Source: Bryoerythrophyllum caledonicum (Eukaryota > Streptophyta > Bryopsida > Pottiales > Pottiaceae). Taken from it: 64,000 nucleotides of DNA. Of the stretch, positions 1-10,736 are shown piece after piece. Within the stretch, counting starts at the first letter, position 1. Each line of letters opens with the position of its first letter. The stretch covers positions 12,396,867-12,460,866 of the forward strand of contig OZ020523.1 of the NCBI GenBank assembly GCA_963971425.1, in the 5' to 3' direction. The position numbers and the translations under genes were made by a program. The notes beneath the pieces were generated by a model, which did not search any database, had not been told where the DNA came from, and worked only from the letters and a program-made list of their open reading frames with translations.

Positions 1-40
1 GGATCTACTTTGTTGACAACATATGGACGACCTTGCAATC

Positions 41-277
41 AACACCATATTCATTACATTGGGAGATTTCCAGGACTTTGAAAGGTATGAATGGTTTTCC
101 CAATAGAAATTGTTTGTGCACATTCAGCTCGACTCGAGCTTAATATGTACCCATATTGAACATACAGGACAAATTTCATTGTGTAAATTCACTAAACATT
201 TGCATGTTTACGTTGGCTTAAGCTTCATATAATATTTTGGGAGGCTCCCAATCTCCCAATATAATGAATATGGTGTT
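41..277. mobile_element. MITE with ~28 bp terminal inverted repeats, inside the piggyBac gene
   Basis: The ends are inverted copies: AACACCATATTCATTA at 41 and TAATGAATATGGTGTT ending at 277, with the match continuing inward through TTGGGAGATT. The insert separates the 'AAIHWMD' part of the transposase from the 'KVVHMLST' part, which are adjacent in the family. No clear target-site duplication could be read, so the superfamily is open. Confidence 0.7.
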
Positions 278-1021
278 AGTCCATCTAATGAATGGCAGCC
301 ATTTCACGGTCACGGTGTACTAGCGTCCCACGCGGCTTCTTGTTGCCATAATTGAGTGGCGTCGGGAATCCTTTTCTCTTCGCACGCACGGTCCCGATGC
401 AATAGAATCCACGCCTCGACATGTCTTTAAAGAGCATGGAGCTCAAAAAGAAATTGCCCATTGAGATGCAATGCCTCAATATTCCTTCCAACCCCAGCGT
501 CAGCCTTGTTACAACGCCGTATCCACTTCCTGGGTTTGTTGCAGCCACAACTTCACGTGGATTTGAAGCTGGCACCTCTCCATCTTTAGCATGGTTCATC
601 AAAGTGGAATGACTTGATGTGGCTCCAACATATACCTCAAAATTATACATATATTTAGTTTCACTACAACATAGAGCCCATACCTTGATGCCCTATCTAC
701 ATGGTTTCGAGGGTATGTACTATTTGAACTTACAGTACCTACCCGCATGTGCCACCATGCACTCATCCACTGCTAGATACTCATTGGGATGTTGCATGAT
801 TAGGAAATTGGTTTGCATGCGATTGGTTAACCATTGCACCTCGGCAAGCGGGTCAAAAAGAGGCGAATCTTTGTCCATTTTGACTTTGTCTTTATTGCAC
901 ACTTAGATGCACCGCAAGATAGCCAGAAAGCGATCACGCCGCATTGTCCATGAGATCAGTGGACAATGTTGATCGGCACAACCACGTCGCCAGTAGTCAC
1001 GAATGGTTGAAAGTTGCTTTA

Positions 1022-1712
1022 GAGCATCTTCACCCCGCACCACAAACCACCAAACTGGCGGTGCGGGGTGGTTGAATGCCCACACCACATGCCCCAAAAC
1101 GGGGCATCGGTGCGGGACTTTCCCGTTGTAATGAGCCCCCAACGCGGAACTGGGGTTGGGCACCCAACTCCCCGGGGTTTGCAATTCCGGCTCCCCCACT
1201 CCCCGCATGCCACGTGGCATGCGGGGAGTGGAGCGGTCCGAATTTAAAATTTTAAAATTTTAATTTTTGAAATAAAAATTTAATTTTTGAAATAAAAATT
1301 TAATTTTTGAAATAAAAATTTAATTTTTGAAATAAAAATTTAATTTTTGAAATAAAAATTTAATTTTTGAAATAAAAATTTAATTTTTGAAATAAAAATT
1401 TAATTTTTGAAATAAAAATTTAATTTTTGAAATAAAAATTTAATTTTTGAAATAAAAATTTAATTTTTGAAATAAAAATTTAATTTTTGAAATAAAAATT
1501 TATTTTTTTTAATTTATTTTTTTAATTTATTTTTTTAAAATTAATTTTTTATTTTAAAAAATTAATTTTTTTTTTTTTTTTTAAAGCTGCCGGCCAGCTG
1601 CATCTCCACCTCCAGGTGCGGGGAGGGGAGGATAACTCCTCCCCGTCTACCTTGGCCTACACCAAAATCTCCCTCTGGCGTGGGAGTTTACCCGCTAGGG
1701 GTGGAGATGCTC
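1022..1712. mobile_element. PIF/Harbinger-like non-autonomous element, GAGCATCT termini, TTA target duplication
   Basis: The left end GAGCATCTTCACCCC (1022) and right end GGGGTGGAGATGCTC (1712) are inverted repeats. They are flanked by TTA at 1019-1021 and 1713-1715. TWA target duplications are typical of PIF/Harbinger. Removing the element and one TTA rejoins the transposase frame between 'LGILILMGI' and 'QLSTIRDYW', so the insertion is recent relative to the coding sequence. The interior has GC-rich arms and a long AT-rich tandem array. Confidence 0.85.
1255..1503. repeat. Tandem array, 20 bp A/T unit, about 12 copies
   Basis: The unit TAATTTTTGAAATAAAAATT repeats head to tail with almost no variation, then decays into T-rich sequence up to about 1582. 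The near-identity of units inside the Harbinger-like element suggests recent slippage or unequal exchange. Confidence 0.95.
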
Positions 1713-2488
1713 TTATACCCATCAAAATTAAGATACCCAGCCATGTGCGAAGCTCTTGCCCGGTCATTGGCATCCAACTAGGGCCTCCCTTGTTTTGGAT
1801 CTAGTTTTGGAATCCATTGTGCCTGCATATCGATTTGTCTCCAATAAGACCTTTCAAAGAACAGCAACATCCCAAAACTTCAAGAACAAGTCAACTGGTT
1901 TGTACTCCTCGAACCCCATGTGTGTAGTTGGTCCTGGAAGTGATCCTTGAAAGTTGGGGCGATTTGGCTTCAATATACCCGTCAAGAGATTCCAATTATG
2001 ATCACAATACTTTTTAGAAAAGGTTTCACATGGTGGCGGTGATGAATACATCCCCAACTCAGCGGCCGCACTTGAAAGAGGCTCGTCACCATCTTCGCCC
2101 CAATTAGAAAATACGTCCCCCATCACGCCGGAGTCTTCTGGACCTGCCACCTAGTCTTGATCACTTGAATGTGAGGAATCCCCACCGAGCGCTTGGCATG
2201 GACACGCGGTACCTTTCCTACTACGTAATTGCTGAAGAGATCACATGCTGCAAAATTCGCCCACACTATTAACAACGTTCTTATGCATGCTCATGCTTGG
2301 CCCCACGAGTATGGCTTGTAAACCTTGGTCACTGCCCAACAGCGCGGGCTGGAATTGGTCCTCTTAAAACATAGGCGCCAAGCAAAGCCTCGCACTATGA
2401 CGACCCTCACGAGAAGCACAAGCCCGTGTGATAGGAGGAGAGAATTGGGAAGGGTCAAGCACAACGGGCTCCAGAGTGTTGTTGGCAC

Positions 2489-2708
2489 TACACTAAAATT
2501 GAGAATTAGTGTAACCACACTAATTAATTTGTAAATGCTATAAGTTTTTATTTTAGATGAAGGTTTTTACTATGAGCACAACTATTGATACTATTCAACA
2601 AGGGGAATCATTATAAACATCGTTGGTAAAAACATTCATCACAAGTAAAAACTTATTAACATTTTAGATCATTTATTGTGCTTAACACTAATTCTCAATT
2701 TTAGTGTA
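2489..2708. mobile_element. MITE family A (TACACTAAAATTGAG termini), GCAC flanks
   Basis: Inverted ends TACACTAAAATTGAG and CTCAATTTTAGTGTA are flanked by GCAC at 2485-2488 and 2709-2712. The interior is AT-rich and itself partly self-complementary. It sits in the N-terminal part of the piggyBac transposase, between codons reading VQSA and NNTLEP. Similar copies lie at 10511-10736, 21689-21902 and 48947-49170. Confidence 0.85.
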
Positions 2709-3039
2709 GCACTCTGCACAAGACCGCTGATGACTTTAGTGGCCACCTTCTTGCGACACCCTTGCTTAGGGCTGACTGTATTTGCCAACTTATTACCTGC
2801 ACGTCGAGTGTATCGCCGCTTAGGCCGTACTGCAGTAGATGTCTCTCCATTTGCATGCGTCGATTCCTTCTTCTTGTAGTGCCGCTTCAACTTGGGCACA
2901 TCCCCCACATGTGCTTGGTCATCCCTTGTCGGTTGCTCAGCTCGTTGAGACATAGTCAGAGATGCCGACAAGTTGAGACAAAAGCCAAATTTGGCCTCTT
3001 CCTAAAATTTATAAAACAAATGAACAAACAAATGACTTC

Positions 3040-3425
3040 AAATCTTTAGTGGTGTTGTGTGTAAACCTGGCTTGGAAGTCGAGAAAGATAGGCCTTGCAA
3101 GTTATCCACAAGCAAGAACTTTCCTCCCAGCTCGACCACTGGTTCTAAATCCTATTCGTAATGCACATTCACAACGTCACCCTCTGCGAAGAAATCACAA
3201 AACAAGTTGACACATTTGACAGATTCACTGTGACAAAAAAAGAAAACGCTTCTCCTTCCTCAGATGTTCAAACTCCCGTTGAAACAATGTGTCCAAAAGT
3301 CCAGGTCTTAGCAAAGTTGGATGCATCATGTTCGGTCTGTACAATTTCCTGCATGTACATGAACAAGGCATTAGACGAGGCGTTCAGAAATTCACTTATG
3401 ACTTGGAAATGAAATGAGACAATTT
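3040..3425 (-). pseudogene. Unrecognised coding-like fragments
   Basis: Two minus-strand pieces look protein-like. One, at about 3420-3300, reads 'ALFMYMQEIVQTEHDASNF'. The other begins after a splice-acceptor-like CTTCGCAG near 3187 and reads 'DLEPVVELGGKFLLVDNLQG' with one in-frame stop. A ~32 bp stretch here (3205-3236, minus-strand TTTGTCACAGTGAATCTG) recurs at the start of the transporter exon at 4722-4751, so the region is rearranged. I do not recognise the source gene. Confidence 0.35.
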
Positions 3426-3879
3426 ATTGAAAAGCTACCTTACATAGCGACAGAGTGCAAACCAATATGAGAGCTAAATGCGTCTAAACTCAGACATCGT
3501 AATTGTCAGGTGCACATGCAGAGAAATTACCTGATATCCATGTCTATATACATCAGGGAGTTGCTTAGCAGACAATACAACATCAAGCATACCAAAATAA
3601 ACCTCCAATATGCAAAACATGTATTCAGATGATGACGAGGACCAGCAATACAAGATGAGTTAAGATTTACAAAGAAATATAACAAGGACATAAAATTAGA
3701 GGAAAACAAAAAAACGGACACACCAGATGTTCCTTTTCACTTCAAAAGTTGATGAAACAAGCATGACCTCACAAGATCCACAAAAACCATTCAAGAAGGA
3801 AACAATAATCATACAGGATCCACAAGATCCACAAAAATCATACAGGAAGGAAAAAACATGACACTTTTTATGCGGGTTG

Positions 3880-4739
3880 AGTCTCACCTCTAGGCTAGGT
3901 GAGCTGAGAGTCCCGGTAGATGGCCTCCCACTGTGGAAATCCGAGGAAGAGTTGAGAGAGGTGTTGGATGCACGACTGCCGACAAAGGTGCCGATGACTA
4001 TCATGCATCCATCCAGGCACATCTAATTGCTGGACGGGATCCACGGCGCCAAACCCTCCGTTTGGATAAACTCAGCCAGGTTGAAAATTAGCTGGTTTTT
4101 GAACTCGTTGTCGTCATTTACGATGGTATCGTTGTAACCGTACCTGACTACGCATCTACACACACAATCAAAGTGGAGTTAGATCGAGTTAACATTCACT
4201 ACTGATTGACAAAGCATGTTCTCTTGACTTTGGCAGTTTAGGAAGCTGCCCTCTCCAAACAAGGATCTGCACTGTACTTTGATCCTCAAAATCTCAATTT
4301 GGCAAGCATAAAAGTGCCAAAACAATAAATTGATCTCTTAGCTCGTGTCCAACACGCGGAGTTCACAACCATGCAAAAGTTACAGATGTTTTAAGAAATA
4401 CTAATGTGTACATATGGTAATCTTTTGGACCCACTCGACCAACTAGATACCGCTCATTTGGAGGAACAAACGGAACCCGCACCGACTTCGTACACATAAA
4501 CACGAGAATCTGGTTAACCGCGGGCAAGTTGGTGACGAAGTGCGAAAAAATAGCTGGCACGCCCATGACGAGATCCATGTAGATGCGCCCCACGCACGGG
4601 ACGCGCTCGATCTCCAGGCCCGGCCCCAGTGTGACCAGCCACTTCATGGACACCTTGTTTTGCAGATCGAACTTGTACTTCTTTGTGGTGCCGTAGTGCC
4701 ACACATACATGACGAACGCTGGCACATTTGTCAGATTCA
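3880..4739 (-). pseudogene. KUP/HAK/KT potassium transporter, two C-terminal exons (fragment)
   Basis: KUP/HAK/KT proteins are plasma-membrane or tonoplast K+ uptake carriers with a long hydrophobic core and a cytosolic C-terminal tail. The minus-strand exon at about 4739-4405 reads 'FVMYVWHYGTTKKYKF', then 'GVPAIFSHFVTNLPAV', 'ERYLVGRVGPKDYHMY', which match the family's segment after the last membrane helices. A second exon starts near 4155 with 'CVVRYGYNDTIVNDDNEFKN', continues 'NLAEFIQTEG', and after an in-frame TAG (~4025) reads 'LDGCMIVIGT', the counterpart of the family's LDGRMTVIGT tail motif. The N-terminal exons (about 500 residues) and the last exon are not seen. The fragment lies between a piggyBac transposase and a TTAA terminus, so it may be captured sequence rather than a local gene. 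Confidence 0.8.
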
Positions 4740-4800
4740 CTGTGACAAAAATTGCATACAAGACAGAAAGTAGAATTTACGAGCTTAGCATGGATCCTAG

Positions 4801-6150
4801 TCAGTCACGATGTACCTGAGATGAAAATTGTGTGAGAGGAGGACGCAATTGCAAGGTAGTCTGCAGCTCTCGCAAAAACCCATTTAGAAGTCCACTTACC
4901 ACTAGATAATTGGCTCGCCAGAATTGTGCACCTACGAGAATCTGAATCTTTGGCGTCCTAGTCGAATGGTTGTGTACCTCAATATATGGTTCAAGGTCTG
5001 CAAGGAATAAAGTACAAAGGTCAGTTCCACACAAAAAGCTTCCGCAATGACACATACAGAAGTGTTGCATGTACTGAACTACTTGTTCTTGATATTTTGC
5101 ACCCTAAATCTCCAGCAAAGACTTGGTTCATCTCGAGCACCAGCCGATATATGAGGTGACCTTCCTTTGGCCGGCCTCGGATTGTTAGGTAATCGAACAG
5201 GCTTGATAGAATGGACCAAACTCCTTGGTGCAAGTGGAGGTGTTTTTTTTCCTTGTTTGAAAGGGATAGAAGATCCATTGTGCAGCGAGGGAGAAGAGAG
5301 GGAATAGCACCACAACAACACAAAACCCTAAACGATGCTAGTTCACAAAAGAAATCAAACCAATCAGAGATGTGGTAGTGAAGTTGTGCATACCTAGGTT
5401 CCTGATGTTTGCCTTATTCATTGGGATAGACATCGACTCTGATGGTGGCATTGAGTTCTTCAGAGACGCCATATCCCTGACCCTCATGTCGTCGATTAGA
5501 CCACTGCAGCTGGCTTGCGACATGGCGTGTGAAGAGGTAGTGCAACACCTTGGCTTCAGGTTGTGCGGGATCAATGCACATGCCTCGAAGTAGGGGCAAA
5601 TTGAGTAGGTACTCCCAGTTGAGGCAACTGAGAATCCTCCACAATTGAATACCCCGCGCGCCTCATATTTGTATAGCCCATGTTTCCAATATTCTTGCAG
5701 CATCTGAAAAGCGAGTTGGGGGCGATGAAGGCGATGGCCATGAACATGCCCTTGTAGAGCTCGAATTCTGCCGCGCCACATTCTTGCAGCATCTGAAAAG
5801 CGAGTTGGGGGCGATGAAGGCGATGGCCATGAACATGCCCTTGTAGAGCTCGAATTCTGCCGCGCCACAACATGGTGGTTGGAAACACTGTGTCCACCGC
5901 CTTGCATTGCGTTAGCCTTGCAAGGAGAATCACGATGGAGAAGAGAATGCGCACCCACGATCTGGATAGAACAACCACATTTGCTCACGTCCACACTGCT
6001 TCTCTTCCAAGTTATTGGAGCCTCCATCATACGGCGCGGGAAGTGGTTGCCCACGACAGTGAAGAATGCTCTCCAACCTCGTCCTATCATTCCACACTTG
6101 TGCGAGAAACTAAAACCGGTTTGCGCTGCCACTACTAAGATGTACCACAA
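4801..6150 (-). pseudogene. Unrecognised, frame-broken coding-like region
   Basis: Several minus-strand stretches have protein-like composition but change frame. They include 'WVRILFSIVILLARLTQ' (~5960, possibly a signal or membrane segment), 'ELYKGMFMAIAFIAPNSLF' (twice, in an 89 bp duplication), 'NLPLLRGMCIDPAQPEAKVL' (~5600-5540), and a piece after TTCCTTGCAG (~5000) reading 'KIQILVGAQFWRANYLV'. The last resembles the start of the 3.0-3.2 kb fragment (both begin 'DLEP'). A single 270-codon reading frame across 5338-6150 does not follow these stretches. I cannot assign a family. Confidence 0.35.
5692..5869. repeat. 89 bp tandem duplication
   Basis: The block starting TTCTTGCAGCATCTGAAAAG at 5692 is repeated at 5781 with essentially no differences, to about 5869. 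Because 89 is not a multiple of three, the duplication shifts the reading frame of the coding-like minus-strand sequence it sits in. Confidence 0.95.
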
Positions 6151-6394
6151 GGATAATCCTTGTACCCTCCACTCACACCACTACAACCCTCAATGTCCTC
6201 GCAATCATCTCTATCTCTACAATGGAGTGTGGTATATAATTCGCTCTAGAAATCACAAGAAGAATCAGATCACGATTCACGCCCCACATTGCCATATTGG
6301 CTCATTAGATCCCGAATTCAAGGCCCCAACTCTAAACAAAGACACCAAATCCCAACCAAGCTTTGTGTTAAAAGATAATGCCCAAAAGTATGCC

Positions 6395-6434
6395 CAAAAG
6401 CCAATTTTGGGCCTCTCCGGCATTAAAGGGTTAA
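6395..6434. mobile_element. Candidate piggyBac-type terminus (GGG-TTAA)
   Basis: The sequence ends ...CATTAAAGGG followed by TTAA at 6431-6434. Read inward on the minus strand it begins TTAACCCTTTAATGCC, close to the foldback element at 60141 (TTAACCCTTTAAGG). It could be one end of the element carrying the transposase at 1-2971. The other end would lie left of the window. Confidence 0.4.
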
Positions 6435-7026
6435 GTGTTAAGTTCCTTGGATCTCTACACTTCCAACGAATGCAGTGAGGGGTGTGCGCTGAAGTGTGAC
6501 GGACGAATTGTAGTGATGTTTGTAGTGATTAGTCCCAATGAAATGTATCCACTGAGTAAGGTAGAGGCACCCAATGTCGATCACTTAAGCCAATTGGGGA
6601 CTCAAATGACATTGTATGTCAAAAACATTTATGTAGAAAGATGCGGAATTAGGAATGAAACTCAACAAATATTTTTTCAAATTTAATCTCAAAGATTTGA
6701 AATTGATATAGAATTTAGAAGCACAAAAACCTCCGGAGCCCGTAATCAATCTGTAGAGTAGGTGAGATTTGGTGCACTCCTTTGTCCAATGCCAACAAGT
6801 GAGAGTGAGTAAAAAGAGAGAAGACATGCCATGGATAACCAACTCATTGACGATACCCAATGTGGATCGGCCTTGTTCAGCTTTCGTGGCAACCCAACAT
6901 TGCACACTTCATGACCCAATGCCGACAATGATTGGAGTTTTCAAATTTTGAATCACCGGTTTTGGGTCGCTTCATGCACCATTTCATACATTTACCATTT
7001 TCATGCACCATTCCATGCATACTCTA

Positions 7027-7979
7027 TTAACCCCTAAAGGACCAAGTGTCCAAAACGGGCTTTTTGAAAATTCGGTCAGGTTCCTATGCTGTCAATTTCA
7101 AACATTCATCTTTGAAATTCTTATCATAGAAGGGCATTACCAAGACCTTAGTGGGAAAACAATTTTTTCCTAAATTGGACATTTGATGAAAAAGTTATAG
7201 GGTTTTAAATTTCAAATGGGGAGGGCGGGCACCTCGGGCACCTCCAAAAACTTTTGATAGGACACTCTATTGAATGTGAGATTTTCAATACTCGCAAGTA
7301 ATATTATTTCCCTTCATGTTGTCAAAAAAAAATTCTTGTCTTTAGTGGAAAATAGCATACCAACCCAAGTCAAACATTTTCACACATTGTCACTCATTGT
7401 CGGGCAAGGTATCAAAAAAACTTCTTCTTTTCCACATAAAACCTAGAGATCTTCATATTTTTCACTTTTTATTTTTTCCACAACAATATGTAATGTAAAC
7501 CTTCTTATTAACCATTCGGATTATCAATCAAAAACATATTAAGTTCAAAAAAAATTAAAGTGTGAATTAACAAATTTCGAGCCTCCACTCCTTGCACACT
7601 TGTTTTGAATATGCTACACCCGGTCTCTACCTCTAAAAATTGGTGTGTAAAGAGTTAACATCATGCTTAACAAGATGGTAATAGATTTAGACCTTGTGTA
7701 GTGAAATTTTTTGACACCAACTGAAGTCAAAGTCTGCTGATCCACTAAACGCACGGAAGAAAATGAACCATTTGCTTGACTTCAAGCACTATAATCTTTC
7801 AATCCGTGCGGTCAAAGTTTATGAAATTTTGTACATGTATTACTTAATAAGCCTTTAGTGAGATCCTACGGTTAGAACTAAAAATAAAAGTTTTTGTTAC
7901 CTTCTTTATTCATTGCACTAGAATCCATTAATTTTGAAGTGTTTTTGGTGTAAAACTGCCTTGGTACCTTAGGGGTTAA
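7027..7979. mobile_element. TTAA element 1 (piggyBac-like MITE, ~0.95 kb)
   Basis: TTAA at 7027-7030 and 7976-7979 bracket an element starting CCCCTAAAGGACCAAG and ending CTTGGTACCTTAGGGG. The left subterminal part (CGGTCAGGTTCCTATGCTGT) and the right part (GAAGTGTTTTTGGTGTAAAA) recur in the elements at 26944, 57818 and 59085. There is no ORF of note. The TTAA duplication and CCC-type ends are hallmarks of piggyBac transposition. Confidence 0.85.
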
Positions 7980-8792
7980 TCAGAATTGGGTGGCCAATCG
8001 GAATTGGGTACCTCTACCTTAAATGATGTTATGATTAGTTGTGATGAGATGTACCCACTGGTGACGTCTCCCAGGCCTGATCCGAGGTGTCGCCTCAAAT
8101 GGTCAAGAAGCTGAGCTGGATGTATGATGAGTTAATGTTTGATTTTTAAAACTGTTTTATATTTTTCCCCTTTTAAGGCTTGAGCTTCACGTGCCCACTC
8201 TGGAACATGACTCAGACCGAGTCATGAAGAGTCAACTTTAAAGGAAAAACCTCATTATACAAATGATTTCTAGGACTTACGCTAGAAGCATCTGTGTCAG
8301 CCCTTTTTTCGTGTTTGTGGGATAGCTACAGTGGGTACAGAGGCTAGGAAGCTGTGGCACTTCTGGCTCTCTCATGATTCCTGAAACGAAACAAAACCAA
8401 ATTTGCTCCACAAATATCCATTTTGGAGAATTCATCTCCATAAACATAGATTGTACATCCTTATTGGTGATAGGATGGAGTCCTGATTGCTCATTAGTGA
8501 CGATATGGCGATATGGCACTGGCCATCAATGAAGTTTTGGCCATACAGAATCATAATTTCTCCACTTTGGGGAATATTCCTTTTGGGGAAAAATCGCCAT
8601 TATGGCTCCAGATCCGCAAAAGAAATCAAAGGACTGATCTTTTCTATGTACGAAAGTGGCCACGTGAATCCTACTTGCAGTAAAGGCTTCCTTTAAGTGT
8701 GTTAAAAAAAACAAAGTGGGCACGTGAAGCTTCCCAAATTCCAGCAGATTATGTTGGCAGATCTAACTTACCCCAATGTTCGCAGATTATGT

Positions 8793-9360
8793 GGCCAGGG
8801 AGAATTGCGATTTGACAGGACATCCCCACGCTCAGACTTACCAGGTGGGGGACGAGGTGGTGGGGCCAAAACCTGGCCCCTATTTTGTTTTTGGATGGGA
8901 CCCTAAATTTAGCAAGAGGGGGTCTATTTAGACTAAAATGAGCCGTAGGCCCCAATTTTGTTTTAAAAAATCCCAAAAAAGCCTCTGACCCCCCAAAAAT
9001 GGGAGGGCCAAAAAAATGAGCCCATGCAATTGAGACGGGGCCCACCTCGGGTAAGTCCGAGCTTGGGGGATATCCTGTCCACGCCGGAGAATTGACCCCC
9101 TCCCTCGTCCTTACCCGAGGTGGGCCCAGTCTTAATTGCACGGGGTCATTTTTTAGCCCTCTTACTTTGGGGGGTCCAAAGGCTTTGTTTGGATTTTTTT
9201 TGGACAAATTTGGGGCCTACAGCCATTGTTTATCCTAACGGGCCATCTCTTGCTGTAAATAGGGCCCCATCCAAAAAACAAAATGGGGCCAAGTTTGGCC
9301 CCACCACCTCATGGCCCCCATGGGTAAGGACGAGCGAGGGGGTCAATTCTCCTTGGCCAG
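8793..9360. mobile_element. Composite of two ~270 bp GC-rich TIR elements
   Basis: The outer ends GGCCAGGGAGAATTG (8793) and CAATTCTCCTTGGCC (9360) are inverted repeats and are flanked by GATTATGT copies. Inside are two TIR units. One (8815-9080) is bounded by CAGGACATCCCC and GATATCCTGTCC. The other (9085-9360) is bounded by ATTGACCCCCTCCCTCGTCC and its inverted copy. Both share a core of runs such as CCCTATTTTGTTTTTGGATG and AAATTTGGGGCCTAC. The CCAGGG-type ends resemble hAT termini, but the target duplication is not certain because the flank is itself repetitive. Confidence 0.7.
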
Positions 9361-9465
9361 ATTATGTGTCTACCCCAATGTTTGCAGATTATGTGGTGCT
9401 ACCCCAATGTTGGCAAGTTATGTTGGCAGATTATGTTGTGCTACCCCAATTCCGAAGACAATAAA
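9360..9465. repeat. Degenerate tandem repeat around CCCCAATGTTNGCAGATTATGT
   Basis: Units containing GCAGATTATGTGGTGCTACC and CCCCAATGTTGGCA recur at ~35 bp spacing here and at 8750-8795 on the other side of the composite TIR element, so the element landed inside an existing array. Confidence 0.7.
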
Positions 9466-10510
9466 TAAAATAAAATAAAATATATGTGAAAAAATAAAGT
9501 GATCAATAGAGTTATCCGCAAAATACCCCAAATCCTCAGTTTCTTACCTGTAAAATGGAAAAGCCAGGGTCACCAAGTCCACTGGCAAGGTTTTACTGTA
9601 GACCTTGAATAGAACACTAGACATATTAGTTTTTGAGCCCCAGAATTCCCAAACTCTAGTTTGAGCCTGGCTTCTATTGAGCACCGAGTGTTGTCACATG
9701 GTACACACTGTTCAAGTCAGCCATGTCAACGACATTTTGCATTTGTATGCGCCAGACTTGTTCAATCAGCCATGTCAACGTCTTTGCTGAATATGCATAC
9801 CACATTGGTCCTATCAGCCTACACTGTTCAACATTGTTCTTGTTTGTTTTTGGGAGATTTGTGCCATTTGTAGTAACCGACACCTCCATAAATCCCTCAA
9901 ATCCTGAATTTATTTTACAGGATTACTTTGAGGCTACACTCAAATACAGGTTAGAGTTTCATTCCCATGAAAAAAGGAGGACAAAAGACCGGTTCCCTTT
10001 ACAAATAACTCAAGTATAGCAAAAGATTTATGAAAGTGAGCCTGTCGACCTGCATAAACAAAGGAAGCCTTTATTGCAAGAAGGATTCCTTTATTGCAAG
10101 AAGGATTCCTTTATTTGTGTGTTTGCTACAATGAGACTGTTTTTCCTTTATCAGATAGTGCAAGTAACTACGCCACTAGGACCTAAATTGCATATGCTAA
10201 GGCGGCGAACCTTTTCGACTCCACTTGGGGTTGTCATGAGTTGCTGTGTAGCGTTCAAGGCGACCACATTGCCTGGGTCAAAGAGTTTCATGTCTAGTTC
10301 GGGGTCTTGAGTCTTTGGCGTTGCCGGAACTGGCGCGCTTGTCTGTATTGGTGCCTTTTTTGCAATCAAACCTGGTTTGTTTTGTTTCAAAAAAAAATAA
10401 AAAAATAAATTGCATATGCTACCAAAAGCTTGCAATTAATCATTTCCTTAAAGTTTCTCAGCAATTCATCACAACATATGTGGCTATCACTAACATTTGA
10501 AAATCTCAGC
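9466..10510. other. No gene seen; short repeats and a LINE-type tail
   Basis: The stretch holds a 20 bp duplication (CTTTATTGCAAGAAGGATTC, ~10065-10110). It also has a plus-strand tail at about 10290-10410 ending in (A)n with AATAAA-like sequence, like the other LINE 3' tails in the window. ORFs here are short and show no family motif. Confidence 0.5.
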
Positions 10511-10736
10511 ACACTGAATTCGATGTTTAGTAGTGGTACTGTGGTACTTTACAATTTGAAAGCGCTATAATTTTTTACTATTGATGAAGAATTTTACTGA
10601 GCGTACAACTCTCTACACTATTCAAAGAGGGTGATAATTTTCAACATGGGTGGCAAAAATATTCATGGAGAGTAAAAAATTATAGCATTTATAAATCATA
10701 TAGTGTGACTATACTAAACATCAAATTTAGAGTAGT
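10511..10736. mobile_element. MITE family A, diverged copy
   Basis: The inverted ends contain GATGTTTAGTA at the left and TACTAAACATC at the right. The interior matches the family-A consensus (TTTTACT..TGATGAA, AAATATTCAT, AAAAATTATAGCAT). Confidence 0.65.

Larger units (their letters stand above)
1..2971 (-). pseudogene. piggyBac-like transposase (DDE_Tnp_1_7 family), broken and interrupted
   Basis: Read on the minus strand from about 2971 down to the window edge, the pieces follow the order of a piggyBac transposase. A basic N-terminus (KLKRHYKKK, RPKRRYTRR) is at 2971-2710. A 'PNFQGSLPG..P.DLFLKFWD' segment is at 2010-1855. 'LLETNRYAG' and 'GWMPMTGQELRTWLGILILMG' (positions ~1840-1720) match the family's TNRYA and LGILI.MGI motifs. 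'IRDYW...RRDRFLAILR' is at ~1000-905. 'YLAVDECMVA' (~755) holds the first catalytic Asp. 'IPSKP..GIKVWAL' and 'YNFEVYVGAT' follow, then 'GTVRAKRKG' and 'KVVHMLST' (~35-10) next to the third Asp. The second catalytic Asp appears replaced by Gly (MGNFF, ~452). In-frame stops occur at 720, near 682, near 903 and near 1838. Three MITE-like insertions split the gene at 41-277, 1022-1712 and 2489-2708. The gene is clearly inactive. The C-terminus lies outside the window. Confidence 0.85.

Noticed and set aside
285-906. Plus-strand ORFs at 421-612 and 619-906
   Set aside because: Shadows of the piggyBac transposase on the minus strand.
1255-1503. CRISPR-like array
   Set aside because: Units are head-to-tail with no spacers and the context is eukaryotic.
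5338-6150. 270-codon minus-strand ORF as an intact gene
   Set aside because: The protein-like stretches lie in other frames, and an 89 bp duplication shifts the frame inside it; the long frame looks accidental.
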